Counted from the stretch's first letter, positions 10,782-20,969 are shown. The stretch is 60,920 bases of DNA from Methylocystis sp. (GCF_021731785.1 NZ_JAKFWS010000061.1:1-60920); one strand, 5' to 3'. Program-made: numbers and translations. Notes: generated by a model from the letters alone, not told the origin.

Positions 10782-12232
10782 GGATGGTGCTCCTTTAGCG
10801 CCTGTGCGATCGCCTCATGATCGGAGAACGGCAAAACGCGCCCGCCGACGATCTGCCCGGTCTCGTGACCTTTTCCCGCCACGACGAGCGCATCGCCTGT
10901 TTGAAGTTCGGCGACGGCGCTGGCGATCGCCGCGCGCCGGTCCCCGATCTCGATGACATGCGCCGCGCCGCCGCGGGTTCCTTCGAGAATTTCTGCGCGA
11001 ATGGCGGCGGCGTCCTCGCTGCGCGGATTATCGTCGGTGACGATGGCGACATCGGCGGCGCGGGCGACGATTTCGCCCATCAGCGGGCGTTTGCCACGGT
11101 CGCGATCGCCGCCGCAACCGAAAACGACAATCAGGCGATTTTTTGTCAGCGGCCGCAAGGTGGCGAGAACCTTCTCCAGCGCGTCCGGCTTATGGGCGTA
11201 GTCGACGAAGATCGGCGCGCCCTTGTATTGCCCGACGCATTCGAGCCGGCCTGGCGCGCCTTTGAGCGCTTCGAGCGCCGCAAACACCCGAGAGGGGTCA
11301 TCGCCGCTGGCGATGGCGAGGCCGGCGGCGACAAGGGCGTTTGAGACCTGAAACGCGCCGGCGAGCGGCAGGTTCGCCTCATATTCAACGGCGCCATGGC
11401 TGAGCTGCAAGGAGGTGGCGAGGGCGGATGGCGTCGACGAATGGAGCTTGATCGCTTCGCCCTTGAAACCGACGCTGAAAATCCTGAGGCCGCTCTTGCG
11501 GCAAATGTCGATCACGCGCGAGGCGACGTCGCTGTCGGCGTCGATCACCGCCGTCTGGCCCGGGCGCATCAGCGTATCGAAGAGCCGCATCTTCGCGGCG
11601 AAGTAGTCCTCCATGTCGGCGTGATGGTCGAGATGGTCGCGCGAAAAATTGGTGAAGCCAGCGACGTCGACGCGCATCCCGTCAAGGCGGCGCTGATCGA
11701 TCCCGAGCGACGAGGCCTCCATCGCGAGATGCGTCACGCCGCGTCCCGCAAGATCGTCAAGGGTCTGATGCAGTTCGACCGGTCCGGGCGTCGTCAGCGC
11801 GCCGTAATGCGCGCCGTGCGAATCAACGATTCCAACGGTGCCGAGCGAGGCCGCCTCATGTCCGAGCGCAGCCCAGATTTGGCGCAGGAAGGCGACGACC
11901 GAGGTCTTGCCGCTCGTTCCGGTGACGGCGGCGATCGTCGACGGCTGACGCGGAAAGAAACGCGCCGCCGCAAGCGCCAGCGCCCGCCGAACGTCGTCGA
12001 CGACGATGAGCGGCAGCGGACATTGCGCGGCGCGCTGGGCAACGACGACGCAGGCGCCGCGCGCGGCGGCGTCGGCGACAAAGGCCATGCCGTCGCCGGC
12101 ATGGCCGGGTATTGCAAAAAATGCGAAGCCGTCGCGCGCCATTCGACTGTCGGCCGTCAGGCCGGCGATCTTGAGCCCGCGCAAGGCGGGCTCAAGATCT
12201 GGCGTCGCAAGCAGTTCCGAAAGCAGCATCAA
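10778..12232 (-). CDS. murE: UDP-MurNAc-tripeptide synthetase (meso-DAP-adding)
   Basis: MurE adds the third residue to the stem peptide. The 484-residue protein has TADSRMARDG near the N terminus, the ATP loop GTSGKTS, the segment FTNFSRDHLDHH, and DDNPRSED. The DNPR motif is the known signature of enzymes that select meso-diaminopimelate rather than lysine, as expected in a Gram-negative bacterium. The start is the first of two adjacent ATG codons and overlaps the ftsI stop by four bases. Confidence 0.97.
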   Translation of the reverse strand: MMLLSELLATPDLEPALRGLKIAGLTADSRMARDGFAFFAIPGHAGDGMAFVADAAARGACVVVAQRAAQCPLPLIVVDDVRRALALAAARFFPRQPSTIAAVTGTSGKTSVVAFLRQIWAALGHEAASLGTVGIVDSHGAHYGALTTPGPVELHQTLDDLAGRGVTHLAMEASSLGIDQRRLDGMRVDVAGFTNFSRDHLDHHADMEDYFAAKMRLFDTLMRPGQTAVIDADSDVASRVIDICRKSGLRIFSVGFKGEAIKLHSSTPSALATSLQLSHGAVEYEANLPLAGAFQVSNALVAAGLAIASGDDPSRVFAALEALKGAPGRLECVGQYKGAPIFVDYAHKPDALEKVLATLRPLTKNRLIVVFGCGGDRDRGKRPLMGEIVARAADVAIVTDDNPRSEDAAAIRAEILEGTRGGAAHVIEIGDRRAAIASAVAELQTGDALVVAGKGHETGQIVGGRVLPFSDHEAIAQALKEHHP

Positions 12233-14004
12233 TGTCCTCCGCCGCCGCGGGCCGGAACATTGGCATAGCCATATCCCAATTTGGCGAGGAGCGGGAAAGG
12301 CTGGTGCGGCGGCTCGAATCGCGGCGTAAGTCCGAGGATCGGACCGACGCGCTCGATGATTTCACCCGTCACCTGGCCAGCATTGTAGGCGGCCGTCGCA
12401 TAGCCGCCGGTTTCCGGCAGTCCCTGCGGTTCGTCCATGATGGTGAGGAACAGATATTTCGGCTTGTCCGACGGCGAGACGGCCATGAAGGTGTTAAACA
12501 GCCGGTTCTTCGAATAATGGCCGTTAATGACCTTTTCCGCGGTGCCGGTTTTGCCGCCGACGTAATAGCCAGGGACGTTCACCTTCCGCGCCGTGCCGAT
12601 TTCGGCGTTGAGACGCATGAGATAGCGCATCGCCTCGCTCGTCTCCGGCTTCACGACGCGTTCGGCGCCCGCCTTCGCGTCCTCCTCGCTGCGCTTGATG
12701 AAGGTCGGCGTGATCAGATAGCCGCCGTTCATCAGCGCGCCGACCGCCATCATCGCCTGGAGCGGCGCCACTGCGAGACCATGTCCGAAGGCGATGGTCA
12801 TGGTGTTCAGTTCTCCCCAGTTTTTCGGCACGATCGGCTCGGCGCTCTCCGGCAGTTCGGTGCGCATGCGGGTAAGCTGACCCATCTTGCGCAAGAACGC
12901 CTTGTGCCGCTCCACGCCTTGGCCCATCGCCATGCGCGCGGTGCCGACATTGGAGGAATAGGTGAAAACTTCCGGCAACGTGAGCGCGCGATTTTGCGCG
13001 TGATAATCATGGATCTTGAAGCGACCGAACGACAGCACGCCGCGCGCGTCGAGCCTTGAATTGAGATTGACCTTGCCGGAGTCGAGCGCCATTGCAATGG
13101 TCAGCGCCTTGAAGGTCGAGCCCATCTCGTAAACGCCGACGCTCATGCGGTTGATGTGGATCGGATCGAGCGCGTCCGTCGGCTTGTTCGGATCGTAGTC
13201 GGGCAGCGACGCCAGCGCGATCACTTCTCCGGTGTTGACGTCGAGGATCGCCGCGGCGCCAGCCTTCGCCTTGAAGTGCGTAACGCCCTTCTCTAGTTCG
13301 TCGCGGAGCGCATGCGTCGCGCGCATGTCGAGCGAAAGCGATACGGGCTTCAGCTCCTCCGGGGTCACGCCGAAGCCCGCCCCGTGCAGGTCGGCGAGCC
13401 CCTGCCCGTCGATGTATTTTTCGATGCCGGCGATGCCCTGATTGTCGATGTTGGCGAAGCCGAGCACATGCGCGCCGATCGGCCCATTGGGGTAGACGCG
13501 CTTATTTTCGGCGATCAATCCGACGCCTGGCAGTCCGAGATGAAACACCTCGTCGCGCTGATGCGGCGTGACTTCGCGCTTCACCCACACGAAACCTTTT
13601 CTGGACCCGAGCCGCTCGCGCAGTTCACGGGAGTCGAGCCCCGGCAGAACGGCGGTCAACAGTTCGGTCGCTTCATCCTTGTCGATGATGCGGCGCGGCT
13701 CGGCGAAGACCGACATCACCTTCACGTCGCTGGCGAGCACCTCGCCATTGCGATCGAGAATGTCCGGGCGCGAAGCCGCGACAGCCTCCGCAGCGGCGCG
13801 CCGCGTCGTCGCCGCTTCCGGCTTGAAGCCCAGATAGACGAGCTTGATGGCGATCACCCCATAGAGCGCCAGAAAGCCTAGCGCCGCGAGCCGCATGCGC
13901 GCCCCGCTCAACTCGAGACTTGTCGTAAACACCGCGCGCAGCAGCGCGCGCATTCGATGCGCTGGCGAAGGCGATGGTGGCGTGTCGCGCATGGTCTGGG
14001 TCAT
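12229..14004 (-). CDS. ftsI: Septal peptidoglycan transpeptidase (PBP3)
   Basis: FtsI is the septal DD-transpeptidase that works with FtsW. The 591-residue protein has a short cytoplasmic tail, one membrane helix (ALGFLALYGVIAIKLVYLGF), a pedestal domain with RPDILDRNGEVLA, and a penicillin-binding domain. Its three active-site motifs are STFK (nucleophile Ser, general base Lys), SSN, and KTGTAEKV. The first ATG overlaps the ftsL stop by four bases. A longer in-frame extension upstream runs through ftsL and is rejected. Confidence 0.96.
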   Translation of the reverse strand: MTQTMRDTPPSPSPAHRMRALLRAVFTTSLELSGARMRLAALGFLALYGVIAIKLVYLGFKPEAATTRRAAAEAVAASRPDILDRNGEVLASDVKVMSVFAEPRRIIDKDEATELLTAVLPGLDSRELRERLGSRKGFVWVKREVTPHQRDEVFHLGLPGVGLIAENKRVYPNGPIGAHVLGFANIDNQGIAGIEKYIDGQGLADLHGAGFGVTPEELKPVSLSLDMRATHALRDELEKGVTHFKAKAGAAAILDVNTGEVIALASLPDYDPNKPTDALDPIHINRMSVGVYEMGSTFKALTIAMALDSGKVNLNSRLDARGVLSFGRFKIHDYHAQNRALTLPEVFTYSSNVGTARMAMGQGVERHKAFLRKMGQLTRMRTELPESAEPIVPKNWGELNTMTIAFGHGLAVAPLQAMMAVGALMNGGYLITPTFIKRSEEDAKAGAERVVKPETSEAMRYLMRLNAEIGTARKVNVPGYYVGGKTGTAEKVINGHYSKNRLFNTFMAVSPSDKPKYLFLTIMDEPQGLPETGGYATAAYNAGQVTGEIIERVGPILGLTPRFEPPHQPFPLLAKLGYGYANVPARGGGGH

Positions 14005-14414
14005 GGCTTGTGTCGCTCTTGGCTTTGTCCCTGCGCTTTGGGCGTCGTTGTCGAGGCGCTGCCTGCGACGGGCGGCGTCGCCGGCATGCTCAATCCGAGC
14101 GAGTCGAGCTTCTGGCCGATGGAGTCGACGCGCGGCGATCGTTCGGGAAGCGATTGGGCGGCAACGATCTGGAGCGCGTCGATCTGCTTCATGCCCGGCA
14201 GATAGGCGTCGGCGAGCTGCTGAATGCGCTCGGCCCGGGTCATATAGGCCCATTCAGCGCGCAAAACCGCAATCGCGTCGCGTTCCTGCCGGATCTCGAT
14301 CTTGGTTTTTGTAATCTGCTCGGCGCGATAGCTCGTCTGATACTTGATCGAGTAAGCGTAAACCGCCGAACCGACAAGGGCGAGAATCGCAACGATGTTG
14401 AGGAAACGCAGCAT
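14001..14414 (-). CDS. ftsL: Cell division protein FtsL-like
   Basis: This small bitopic protein of 137 residues has one N-terminal membrane helix (residues about 5-23). A periplasmic stretch of about 60 residues follows, rich in E, R, K and L with heptad character, as in the FtsL coiled coil that binds FtsB and FtsQ. The C-terminal 45 residues are rich in Pro, Ser, Thr and Gln and look disordered. Sequence conservation in the family is poor, so the call rests mainly on topology and on the position between rsmH and ftsI. It overlaps rsmH by one base and ftsI by four. Confidence 0.88.
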   Translation of the reverse strand: MLRFLNIVAILALVGSAVYAYSIKYQTSYRAEQITKTKIEIRQERDAIAVLRAEWAYMTRAERIQQLADAYLPGMKQIDALQIVAAQSLPERSPRVDSIGQKLDSLGLSMPATPPVAGSASTTTPKAQGQSQERHKP

Positions 14415-15415
14415 CAGGCTTTTCCCTTGACGCGATCGGGCAGGCGAACGAGACGCGCGAGCCTTTCATCGGGGGGATAAGGCGCCGCCGCCGTGCGCAT
14501 CGCGTAGCGCAGCTTGGCCGAACGCGCGCGCGGATTGGCCGCCGTCTCGGCGTGCGTGGGCGTGATCGGCTGGCGGCCATCGCAGACGAAACTCGGCGCC
14601 GGCGGAACCGCTTCGCCGGGCAGGCGGCGCGATCCGGTTTCGCCGCGCCCGCTCCTTTCGGCGAGAAACTGTTTGACGATGCGATCCTCGAGCGAATGGA
14701 AGGTCACGACGACGAGTCGACCGCCTTCGGCGAGAAGCCGTTCGGCGCCAATCAGCCCATTCAGCAGTTCCCCAAGTTCATCGTTGACGGCGATGCGCAG
14801 CGCCTGGAAGCTTTTGGTCGCGGGATGAATGTCGATGGCGCGGTTGGGAGCGACGCGAGCGATCATCTCGGCCAGCGCTCTGGTCGTTTGAAAAGGCGCA
14901 ATCTCACGGTCGTGGACGATAGCGCGGGCGATGCGCCGCGCGGCGCGCTCCTCGCCGTAGAAATAGAAGATGTCGGCAAGCGTCTCTTCATCCGCTTCAT
15001 TGACGATGTCGGCGGCGCTGCGGCCCCTCCCCTCCATGCGCATGTCGAGCGGACCGTCGGCGCGGAAGGAAAAGCCCCGCGCCGCCTCATCGAACTGCAT
15101 CGACGAGACGCCGATGTCGAAGACGACCCCGTCGACCGGCGCGAAGCCTTGCGCGCGCGCGATGTCCTGAAGCTGCGAAAAACGCGCTTCGACAAGCGTG
15201 AGTCGTCCGCGCATCTCGTCGACGAGCGAACCGCCGGCCTTCACCGCCGTCCGATCGCGATCGAGCGCAAGCACGCGCGTATCCGGCTGCGCGAGTAACG
15301 CCCGCGTATAGCCGCCGGCGCCGAAGGTCGCGTCGATGTAGCGGCCTCCCGGACGAATGAAGAGAGCGGCCATCGCCTCATCGCGCAGCACCGGAATATG
15401 CGGCGCCGACGTCAT
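14414..15415 (-). CDS. rsmH: 16S rRNA m4C1402 methyltransferase
   Basis: RsmH (MraW) methylates N4 of C1402 in the decoding centre of 16S rRNA. It carries [13 protein letters not shown] at the N terminus, the SAM loop [25 protein letters not shown], and the C-terminal [13 protein letters not shown] motif. ATG 15415 is preferred because GAGGAG ends 7 bases upstream. An alternative ATG at 15421 adds two residues. The resulting length is 333 residues. It is the first gene of this operon, and the usual upstream partner mraZ is not present. Confidence 0.96.
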   Translation of the reverse strand: MTSAPHIPVLRDEAMAALFIRPGGRYIDATFGAGGYTRALLAQPDTRVLALDRDRTAVKAGGSLVDEMRGRLTLVEARFSQLQDIARAQGFAPVDGVVFDIGVSSMQFDEAARGFSFRADGPLDMRMEGRGRSAADIVNEADEETLADIFYFYGEERAARRIARAIVHDREIAPFQTTRALAEMIARVAPNRAIDIHPATKSFQALRIAVNDELGELLNGLIGAERLLAEGGRLVVVTFHSLEDRIVKQFLAERSGRGETGSRRLPGEAVPPAPSFVCDGRQPITPTHAETAANPRARSAKLRYAMRTAAAPYPPDERLARLVRLPDRVKGKA

Positions 15416-15726
15416 GATCATGCTCCTCATCCGGCGGCGCGCGACCCGAGGCGGCCGGCGCGACGATCCTGTGCGCCCGGCGAGCGCTAGCTCGTCGAGA
15501 CGGCTTGTTTGCGGCTGGGCGGTCTTGATCGACATGGAACCGCGGGGCGTTGGAAGCAGGCTGGTCGCCACGCGCCAATCTCGGCAACCGCCTTCATTAG
15601 GCTTTGTTATCGTTAAGGGAGCGTTTACGGTGGCGCGAATTTGGCGGCATCGAGGCGGCGCAAGCAAAATGACGCGGAGCGTCCCTGCCGCTAAGTTTGA
15701 TTGACGACAAAACAGGCTGTTTGAGC
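15416..15726. other. Intergenic stretch upstream of the cell-wall operon
   Basis: This 311 bp stretch separates rsmH from rnpB. Both lie on the minus strand, so it should hold the operon promoter. No convincing gene was found: frames here lack ribosome sites and family features, and no MraZ-like sequence is encoded. I could not pick out a sigma-70 promoter or direct repeats with confidence. Confidence 0.5.
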
Positions 15727-16105
<379 letters not shown>

Positions 16106-16113
16106 GTCACAAG

Positions 16114-16141
16114 GGATAGGCGCCCCGGCGACGGAATGCAA
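16114..16141 (-). promoter_or_regulatory. Possible rnpB promoter
   Basis: On the minus strand, TTGCAT (16141-16136) and CTATCC (16119-16114) are separated by 16 bases. The second box ends 8 bases before the predicted 5' end of the RNA. Spacing suits a sigma-70-type promoter, but both boxes match the consensus only partly. Confidence 0.3.
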
Positions 16142-16263
16142 GGAGGCGTCAAAACGTCGCCTTGGAAAGCTAAGCAATAGCCGCCATCTCAAAATTGGCT
16201 CTCGTTTGCAGACGGGCGCCGCAAAGGTCCGAAACTCAAAAATCAGCTAGGGGAGTAACAGTA

Positions 16264-16626
16264 ATGCTGGCACGTCGTTCGATTTTGGCCGCTTTGGCCA
16301 TCGCGGCCGCTTTTCTTGTGACGCCGCATATGGCGTTGGCGCAGAGTCGTAGCGAGCATCTGACTCAGGCGATCGACGAGACGAATGAGGCGATCAAAGA
16401 AGGCAAGCAGCATAACGCCTCCTCCTTCGCCGAGCATGCGCATAACGCCTGGGATCACGCCAAATCGGCGAGCGGTGAAGACCCCAAGGGCCATATCAAG
16501 ACCGCGATGAAGCATCTCAGTCAGGCGCTCAAGACCGCCAAGCGCACCCATCACGCGAGCCGGATTGACAAAGGCGTGCGTCATGCCGAAACCGCGCTCA
16601 TTCATCTGAAGGCGGCAATTCAATAG
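16264..16626 (+). CDS. SmbP-like small periplasmic metal-binding protein
   Basis: This 120-residue protein has a signal peptide with likely cleavage after the ALA near residue 26. The rest is helical and histidine-rich, with regularly spaced His pairs such as AEHAHNAWDHAK, MKHLSQALK, RTHHASR and VRHAETALIHLK. This matches the SmbP family, first described from an ammonia oxidiser, in which repeated His residues on helices bind copper and other divalent metals in the periplasm. ATG 16264 is preceded by GGGGAG. The gene lies divergent from rnpB and alone. Metal preference cannot be read from sequence, but copper buffering is plausible in a methanotroph. Confidence 0.8.
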   Translation: MLARRSILAALAIAAAFLVTPHMALAQSRSEHLTQAIDETNEAIKEGKQHNASSFAEHAHNAWDHAKSASGEDPKGHIKTAMKHLSQALKTAKRTHHASRIDKGVRHAETALIHLKAAIQ

Positions 16627-16856
16627 AGCGGCGAGACGCGATGCGCATCCTGCGCGTCGCGGCTCTCTCCTGCTGTAGCGGACAATTCTGCGAAGTCTTT
16701 CAGCGATCGTCGTCTCCATCCAGTCCCTCTCCGCCGCGAATGTCGGCGAGGCGCCGGCGAGCCAGGTTGGAACATTGTAAGCGTTTCACGGCTTAAAGCC
16801 CGAAGCCGCGATCAGCGCTTCCGATAAACGGCGCGCCTGGCGATAGGTGGTGCATC

Positions 16857-18113
16857 ATGCAGCAAAGCAGCGCCGATTCGCGCAAGCCTCGTGTCGTGAT
16901 CATCGGCGGCGGCTTCGCCGGGATCGCAGCGGCGCAGGCGCTCGCCGGCTCCGGCGCGCGCATAACGATTCTGGACAGCAACAACCATCATTGCTTCCAG
17001 CCCCTGCTCTATCAGGTTGCGACCGCGGCGCTCGCCGCGCCGGAAGTCGCTTGGCCGATTCGCCATATCGTGCGGCGCCAAAAGGACGTAACAGTGCTGA
17101 TGCTCACGGTCGAGGGCGTCGATACGGCGCGCAAAGTCGTAAAGACGGACAAATGCGAGATTGGCTATGACGTCCTCGTCGTCGCGACCGGCGCCACGCA
17201 CTCTTATTTCGGTCACAACTGGACGAATTTAGCGCCGGGGCTGAAATCCATCTCAGATGCGACGCTCATCCGACGCAGGCTGCTTCTCGCCTTCGAACGC
17301 GCCGAAGTCAGCGACGATCCCATCGAGCGAGAGAGACTGCTCACGTTCGTCATTGTCGGAGGCGGTCCGACCGGAGTCGAACTCGCCGGCGCGATCTCCG
17401 AACTTGCACGCAGAACGTTGCCACCGGAGTTTCGTCGAGCCGATCCAAGGAACGCGCGCATCATTCTGCTTGAGGCGGGCCGCCGCATTCTTGCAGGCTT
17501 TCCTGAACGGCTTTCGGATTACGCCCGCAATTCGCTCGAAAAAAACGGCGTTGAGGTGCGCACGGATACCTCGGTCGACCAGGTTTTCGAGGACAGAATT
17601 GTTACTGGAGATAGGGAAATTCGCGCAGGCGTCATTCTCTGGGCCGCCGGCGTCCGGGCGTCGCCCGCAGCGCATTGGCTGGGCGTTGAAAGCGACGGCA
17701 CCGGGCGCATTGCGGTGGGCGGGGATCTGACGGTTCCCGGCCTTCCTGATGTCTACGTCATTGGCGATCTCGCCCTTCTGATGGATTCCAACGGGGCGCC
17801 GGTTCCGGCGCTCGCCGCTTCCGCAAAGCAAATGGGCACATACGCCGGACACGCCATCCGGCTCCGCCTCGACGGGCGTTCTCCAAAAAAATCTTTTCGC
17901 TATCGGGATTACGGAACGCTGGCGACGATCGGCCGGAACTCTGCAATCGTCAAGCTGGGCCGACTGGAGCTGACGGGCTTCCCAGGCTGGCTCTTCTGGA
18001 GCGTGGTGCACATTTATTTTCTGGTGAATTTGCGCAGTCGGATATTCGTGGCGATGAGTTGGATCGCCACGTATCTGACGAGCAATCGAGGCGCGCGGAT
18101 AATCGCGCGCTAA
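16857..18113 (+). CDS. ndh: Type II NADH dehydrogenase (NDH-2)
   Basis: This single-subunit, non-proton-pumping NADH:quinone oxidoreductase of 418 residues has two dinucleotide-binding folds. The N-terminal FAD motif VVIIGGGFAGIAAAQAL is followed by the FQPLLYQVAT segment typical of NDH-2. The NADH-binding motif VIVGGGPTGVELAGAI is near residue 165. The FAD-closing motif VYVIGDLA is near residue 300. The C terminus has a hydrophobic and basic stretch (WLFWSVVHIYFLVNLRSR) that would anchor it to the inner membrane. It is monocistronic and convergent with the next gene. Confidence 0.93.
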   Translation: MQQSSADSRKPRVVIIGGGFAGIAAAQALAGSGARITILDSNNHHCFQPLLYQVATAALAAPEVAWPIRHIVRRQKDVTVLMLTVEGVDTARKVVKTDKCEIGYDVLVVATGATHSYFGHNWTNLAPGLKSISDATLIRRRLLLAFERAEVSDDPIERERLLTFVIVGGGPTGVELAGAISELARRTLPPEFRRADPRNARIILLEAGRRILAGFPERLSDYARNSLEKNGVEVRTDTSVDQVFEDRIVTGDREIRAGVILWAAGVRASPAAHWLGVESDGTGRIAVGGDLTVPGLPDVYVIGDLALLMDSNGAPVPALAASAKQMGTYAGHAIRLRLDGRSPKKSFRYRDYGTLATIGRNSAIVKLGRLELTGFPGWLFWSVVHIYFLVNLRSRIFVAMSWIATYLTSNRGARIIAR

Positions 18114-18134
18114 ATTTAAGACGGCCGGAACGGA

Positions 18135-18626
18135 CTAACTTTGCTTAATCTCCGAGTGGCCCAAGAGCGCACGAGACGCCATTGCGCCACCCGCCAAGCC
18201 GAGCGCGAGGGCGGCGAAGGCGGCGACCATCGACCGGTCCGACAAGGCGAGCTCCCAACCCGGCGTGATCCGCTTAGGCGCGGCGCCATAATCGACAGTG
18301 GCTGCGATTCCAGACATCATCGCGGCATCGCCGATCAGTTCAAGCGTTGAGCGGGGCGGCTGCATCGCAAGCCAGGCCTCAAACGGGAATGCCCAGAAGA
18401 TGGCCGACGCGTGGTGCGTCGCGTAACCCACAGCCGTGTGCGCGACGTCAACGTCGCGTCGGCCGCGCGATTTACGCCCCCAAAGCCAATGGCTCGTTGC
18501 GTTCGTCGGCTCCAGAGCGCCCTTGCCTTCGAGCTTCGCCAGCGCCGCGAGCGCTGCGGTGGAAATGAGACTTGCGACGCTTCCTGTCACAAGCGCAGAA
18601 AGACCGATGCGCGACCATTTTTCCAT
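18135..18626 (-). CDS. Conserved hypothetical membrane protein
   Basis: This 163-residue protein of unknown function has three or four hydrophobic segments: an N-terminal helix (ALVTGSVASLISTAALAAL), a central aromatic one (ASAIFWAFPFEAWLAM), and a C-terminal one (VAAFAALALGLAGGAMA). Between the first two lies a polar stretch with SHWLWG, and HTAVGYATHH provides a histidine cluster at the membrane boundary. ATG 18626 is preceded by GGAGG at five bases. The gene is convergent with ndh and divergent from priA. No catalytic motif is recognised. Confidence 0.75.
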   Translation of the reverse strand: MEKWSRIGLSALVTGSVASLISTAALAALAKLEGKGALEPTNATSHWLWGRKSRGRRDVDVAHTAVGYATHHASAIFWAFPFEAWLAMQPPRSTLELIGDAAMMSGIAATVDYGAAPKRITPGWELALSDRSMVAAFAALALGLAGGAMASRALLGHSEIKQS

Positions 18627-18725
18627 GAAAGCCTCCGTCGGGCGTTGCGCTACTCGAACCCCGGCGCAGCCCGCTTCGTTCCAAAAAAGTTCCGATTGGT
18701 ATCGGAAATGGATTAAGTCCTCGCC

Positions 18726-20969
18726 ATGAGCGCGGCGCAGCCCGAGGACGAAAGAGCGCGAGTCGTCGAGATTCTCGCGCCCGTCGCCATCGACACGGCC
18801 TATTCCTATCTCGCGCCGCCGGCGATGCGGCTTCAACCTGGCGACAGCGTCATCGCGCCGCTCGGCAAGCGGGAGGCCTATGGCGTCGTCTGGTCCGTCG
18901 ACGGCGGCGGCGCTCCCGGAGGCAATCTCAAGACCATCCGCGCGCGTCTCGACCGTCCGCCGCTTTCGCAAAGACTGCGCGACTTCATCGACTGGCTGGC
19001 GCGTTACACGCTCACGCCCCGCGGCATGGCGCTGCGGCTCGCGACGCGGGCCGCCGAAGACGCCGGACCGGAAGCGCCGCGCACGCTCTATCGCGTGAGC
19101 GGCGCCTCGCCCGAGCGATTGACGCCGACGCGCGCGAGGGTGCTCGCGGCGGCGGAAGGCGGCATCGCTTTCGCCAAGAAAGCGCTTGCCGAAGCCGCCG
19201 CCTGCTCGACCGGCGTCATCGACGCGCTCATCGACGAGGGCGCGCTGGAGGCGATCGCGGCGCCGCCGGAGCCGATCGCGCCGCCGCTCGATCCTCACTT
19301 CGCCGCGCCGGCGTTGGAGCCCGCGCAGCAGGAGGCCGCAAATGCGTTGACCGCGGCGCTTTCGTCGCAGGCGTTCAAGCCGTTCCTTCTCGAAGGCGTC
19401 ACCGGCTCGGGCAAGACCGAAGTTTATTTCGAGGCGATCGCCGCGGCCCTTCAGGCTGGCGGACAGGCGCTCGTCATGATGCCGGAAATTGCGCTCACGA
19501 CGCAATTTCTCGAGCGTTTCGCAGCGCGTTTCGGCGAGAAGCCGGCCGAATGGCATTCCGGCGTCAGCGCGCGCAAACGCGCGCGCATCTGGCGCGGCTG
19601 CGCGACCGGCGACGTGCGCGTGGTCGTCGGCGCGCGGTCGGCGCTATTCCTGCCCTTTTCGAATTTGCGGCTGATCGTCGTCGATGAGGAACACGAAGGC
19701 GCCTATAAACAAGACGACGGCGTCAGCTATCACGCGCGCGACATGGCGGTGGTGCGCGCGCGGATGGAGCAGGCGGCCATCGTTCTCGCCTCGGCGACGC
19801 CGTCGATCGAAACACGCGTCAACGCCATGCGCGGACGCTACGGCTATCTCCGACTCGATTCGCGTGCGCGCGCGCGGCTGATGCCGACTCTCGAAGCGAT
19901 CGACATGCGCAAGGAAGGTCCGCCCCGCGGCAGATGGATCGCGCCGCGGCTCGCTCTCGCGGTCAGCGAAACGATCGCGCGCGGCGAGCAGGCGCTGCTC
20001 TTTCTCAATCGCCGCGGCTATGCGCCGTTGACGGTCTGCCGGACATGCGGCCATCGCTTCCGCTGCGAACATTGCGACGCCTGGCTGGTCGAGCATCGTT
20101 TTCGCCGCGCGCTGATGTGCCATCATTGCGGCCATGTCGAGCGTCGTCCTGACGTCTGTCCCGAATGCGGTAGCGAGGATTCGCTCGCCGCCTGCGGACC
20201 CGGCGTCGAGCGCCTCGCCGAAGAGGCGGCGACGCTCTTTCCAAACGCCCGCATACTCGTGCTCTCGTCGGATTTTCCAGGCGGCGCCGACCGGTTGCGG
20301 CGCGAATTGGAAGAGATTGCGAAAGGCACCTTCGACATCGTCATCGGCACGCAACTCGTCGCCAAGGGCCACAATTTTCCTTATCTCACGCTTGTCGGCG
20401 TGATCGACGCGGATCTGGGATTGGGCAGCGGCGATCCGCGCGCCGCCGAGCGCACCTTCCAGCTCCTCAATCAGGTGACGGGACGCGCCGGGCGCGGCGA
20501 CAGTCCCGGCCGGGCGCTCATCCAGAGCTTTCACCCGTCGCATCCGGTGATCGAGGCGCTACTGTCGGGCGACGCGGAGCGCTTCTATGCGCAGGAGATC
20601 GCGGTGCGCGAGCGCGCGGGACTGCCGCCCTTCGGCCGTCTCGCCGCGCTGATCGTTTCCGCCAAGGACGCCGCCACGGCGGAAGCGCATGCGCGGGCGC
20701 TGGCGCGCGCGGCGCATGAACTGCCGCCATCGCCGCGCTACCGAGTCGCCGCACAGGGCGCCTGGCCGGAAGAACATGAGATCGCGCTGCTCGGTCCGGC
20801 GGAAGCGCCGATCGCGCTCATCCGCGGCCGCTACCGATTTCGGCTGCTCGCCAAAGGACCGCGGAACGCCGACATGCAAGCGTTCTTGCGAGACATGCTC
20901 GCCGGCGGTCCGAAAGAAAGGAACGGCGTGCGCGTGCAAGTGGACGTCGACCCGCAGAATTTCTCGTAA
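18726..20969 (+). CDS. priA: Primosomal protein N', replication restart helicase
   Basis: PriA reloads the replisome at stalled forks. The 747-residue protein has an N-terminal DNA-binding domain, then a superfamily 2 helicase core. Walker A is GVTGSGKTE near residue 225 and the DEAH-type box is VDEEHEGAYKQ. The helicase motifs LASATPS and GTQLVAKGHNFP are present. The zinc-binding region near residues 440-490 shows repeated CxxC pairs (CRTCGHRFRCEHC, CHHCG, CPECG). The start ATG lies 99 bp from the divergent membrane protein gene. Confidence 0.96.
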   Translation: MSAAQPEDERARVVEILAPVAIDTAYSYLAPPAMRLQPGDSVIAPLGKREAYGVVWSVDGGGAPGGNLKTIRARLDRPPLSQRLRDFIDWLARYTLTPRGMALRLATRAAEDAGPEAPRTLYRVSGASPERLTPTRARVLAAAEGGIAFAKKALAEAAACSTGVIDALIDEGALEAIAAPPEPIAPPLDPHFAAPALEPAQQEAANALTAALSSQAFKPFLLEGVTGSGKTEVYFEAIAAALQAGGQALVMMPEIALTTQFLERFAARFGEKPAEWHSGVSARKRARIWRGCATGDVRVVVGARSALFLPFSNLRLIVVDEEHEGAYKQDDGVSYHARDMAVVRARMEQAAIVLASATPSIETRVNAMRGRYGYLRLDSRARARLMPTLEAIDMRKEGPPRGRWIAPRLALAVSETIARGEQALLFLNRRGYAPLTVCRTCGHRFRCEHCDAWLVEHRFRRALMCHHCGHVERRPDVCPECGSEDSLAACGPGVERLAEEAATLFPNARILVLSSDFPGGADRLRRELEEIAKGTFDIVIGTQLVAKGHNFPYLTLVGVIDADLGLGSGDPRAAERTFQLLNQVTGRAGRGDSPGRALIQSFHPSHPVIEALLSGDAERFYAQEIAVRERAGLPPFGRLAALIVSAKDAATAEAHARALARAAHELPPSPRYRVAAQGAWPEEHEIALLGPAEAPIALIRGRYRFRLLAKGPRNADMQAFLRDMLAGGPKERNGVRVQVDVDPQNFS

